Source of the DNA: Vibrio variabilis
GTDB taxonomy: Bacteria > Pseudomonadota > Gammaproteobacteria > Enterobacterales > Vibrionaceae
DNA: 40,444 nucleotides
Direction of reading: 5' to 3'
NCBI RefSeq assembly: GCF_003263785.1
Contig: NZ_JYJK01000056.1
Coordinates: forward strand, 1-40,444
Shown: positions 40,213-40,444 of the stretch, piece by piece
How the letters are laid out: every line of letters starts with the position of its first letter
How positions within the stretch are numbered: the stretch's first letter is position 1
Made by a program: the position numbers and the translations under genes
The notes under the pieces: model-generated
Database searches by the model: none
The model's input: the letters and a program-made list of their open reading frames with translations, nothing else
Told to the model about the DNA's origin: nothing

Positions 40213-40444
40213 ATGGCAATCGAAATTAATGTACCTGACATCGGTGCGGATGAGGTTGAAGTTACTGAGATTCTTGTAAGCGTTGGCGACAAGGTGGAAG
40301 AAGAGCAGTCTCTAATCACTGTTGAAGGCGACAAGGCTTCTATGGAAGTGCCAGCGTCTCAAGCAGGTATCGTTAAAGAAATCAAAGTAGCGGAAGGCGA
40401 TTCTGTTACTACGGGTTCTCTTATCATGATTTTCGAAGAGGCAG
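40213..40444 (+). CDS. aceF: AceF, dihydrolipoamide acetyltransferase E2 (5' part; cut by window end)
   Basis: Only the first 77 codons are in the window. They read as a lipoyl domain: [20 protein letters not shown], with the lipoylated lysine K41 in [10 protein letters not shown] and the closing SLIMIFEEA. Further lipoyl domains, the E1-binding domain and the catalytic domain should follow outside. It lies 30 bp after aceE with AGAAGGTAAA as ribosome binding site. Confidence 0.96.
   Translation, partial: MAIEINVPDIGADEVEVTEILVSVGDKVEEEQSLITVEGDKASMEVPASQAGIVKEIKVAEGDSVTTGSLIMIFEEA

Overview
The window is a stretch of ordinary chromosome from a gamma-proteobacterium, almost certainly a Vibrio or close relative. 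The signs are the blocks pilT-pilU / yggS-proC-yggT-yggU / rdgB-hemW, trmB / mutY-yggX-mltC, ffh / rpsP-rimM-trmD-rplS, pilA-pilB-pilC-pilD-coaE-zapD-yacG and nadC / ampD-pdhR-aceE-aceF, together with protein sequences that read like Vibrio orthologs throughout. I see no prophage, insertion sequence, CRISPR array or defence island.

Layout, left to right. 1-1912: the tail terminator of an unseen gene and a chemoreceptor gene. 2105-2917: a tRNA operon (Phe-Thr-Asn-Thr-Asn) followed by an unusual tandem repeat that carries copies of the tRNA-Asn 3' end and a terminator hairpin. 2937-5096 (minus): the twitching ATPases pilT and pilU. 5122-9808: a plus-strand housekeeping run (yggS, proC, yggT, yggU, a DUF4426 gene, rdgB, hemW). 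9925-11784: an LTA-synthase-like membrane sulfatase, convergent with glsA (minus) and trmB (minus). 13728-16253: mutY-yggX-mltC. 16339-16833: a second, paralogous tRNA operon (Phe-Thr-Phe-Asn). 16923-18244 (minus): a CPA1 antiporter, divergent from metH, which has a MetJ-type operator. 22336-24498 (minus): corB and ypjD. 24673-28310: ffh and the rpsP-rimM-trmD-rplS operon. 28421-34348 (minus): the type IV pilus operon running pilA, pilB, pilC, pilD, then coaE, zapD and yacG. 34652-36289: nadC (minus) and ampD (plus). 36501-40444: PdhR operators, pdhR, aceE and the start of aceF.

How the genes work together. Two separated loci (pilTU and pilABCD) supply the major pilin, its peptidase, the platform protein, the extension motor and the retraction motors of one type IVa pilus. 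ffh and the S16/RimM/TrmD/L19 operon serve protein targeting and ribosome biogenesis. pdhR-aceEF is the autoregulated pyruvate dehydrogenase operon.

The most conspicuous property of the sequence is that 16 conserved protein genes and one tRNA gene are each broken by loss of a single base (yggU loses four, ypjD two) from a short run of identical bases. Every case I resolved is a loss, none a gain, and restoring the base returns the family's normal protein length. Broken genes include coaE, trmB, metH, nadC and zapD, so this looks like systematic indel error in the read or assembly rather than gene decay. I list such genes as CDS over their intended span and give the break point. The most interesting biological feature is the tRNA-Asn-derived tandem repeat at about 2641-2917.
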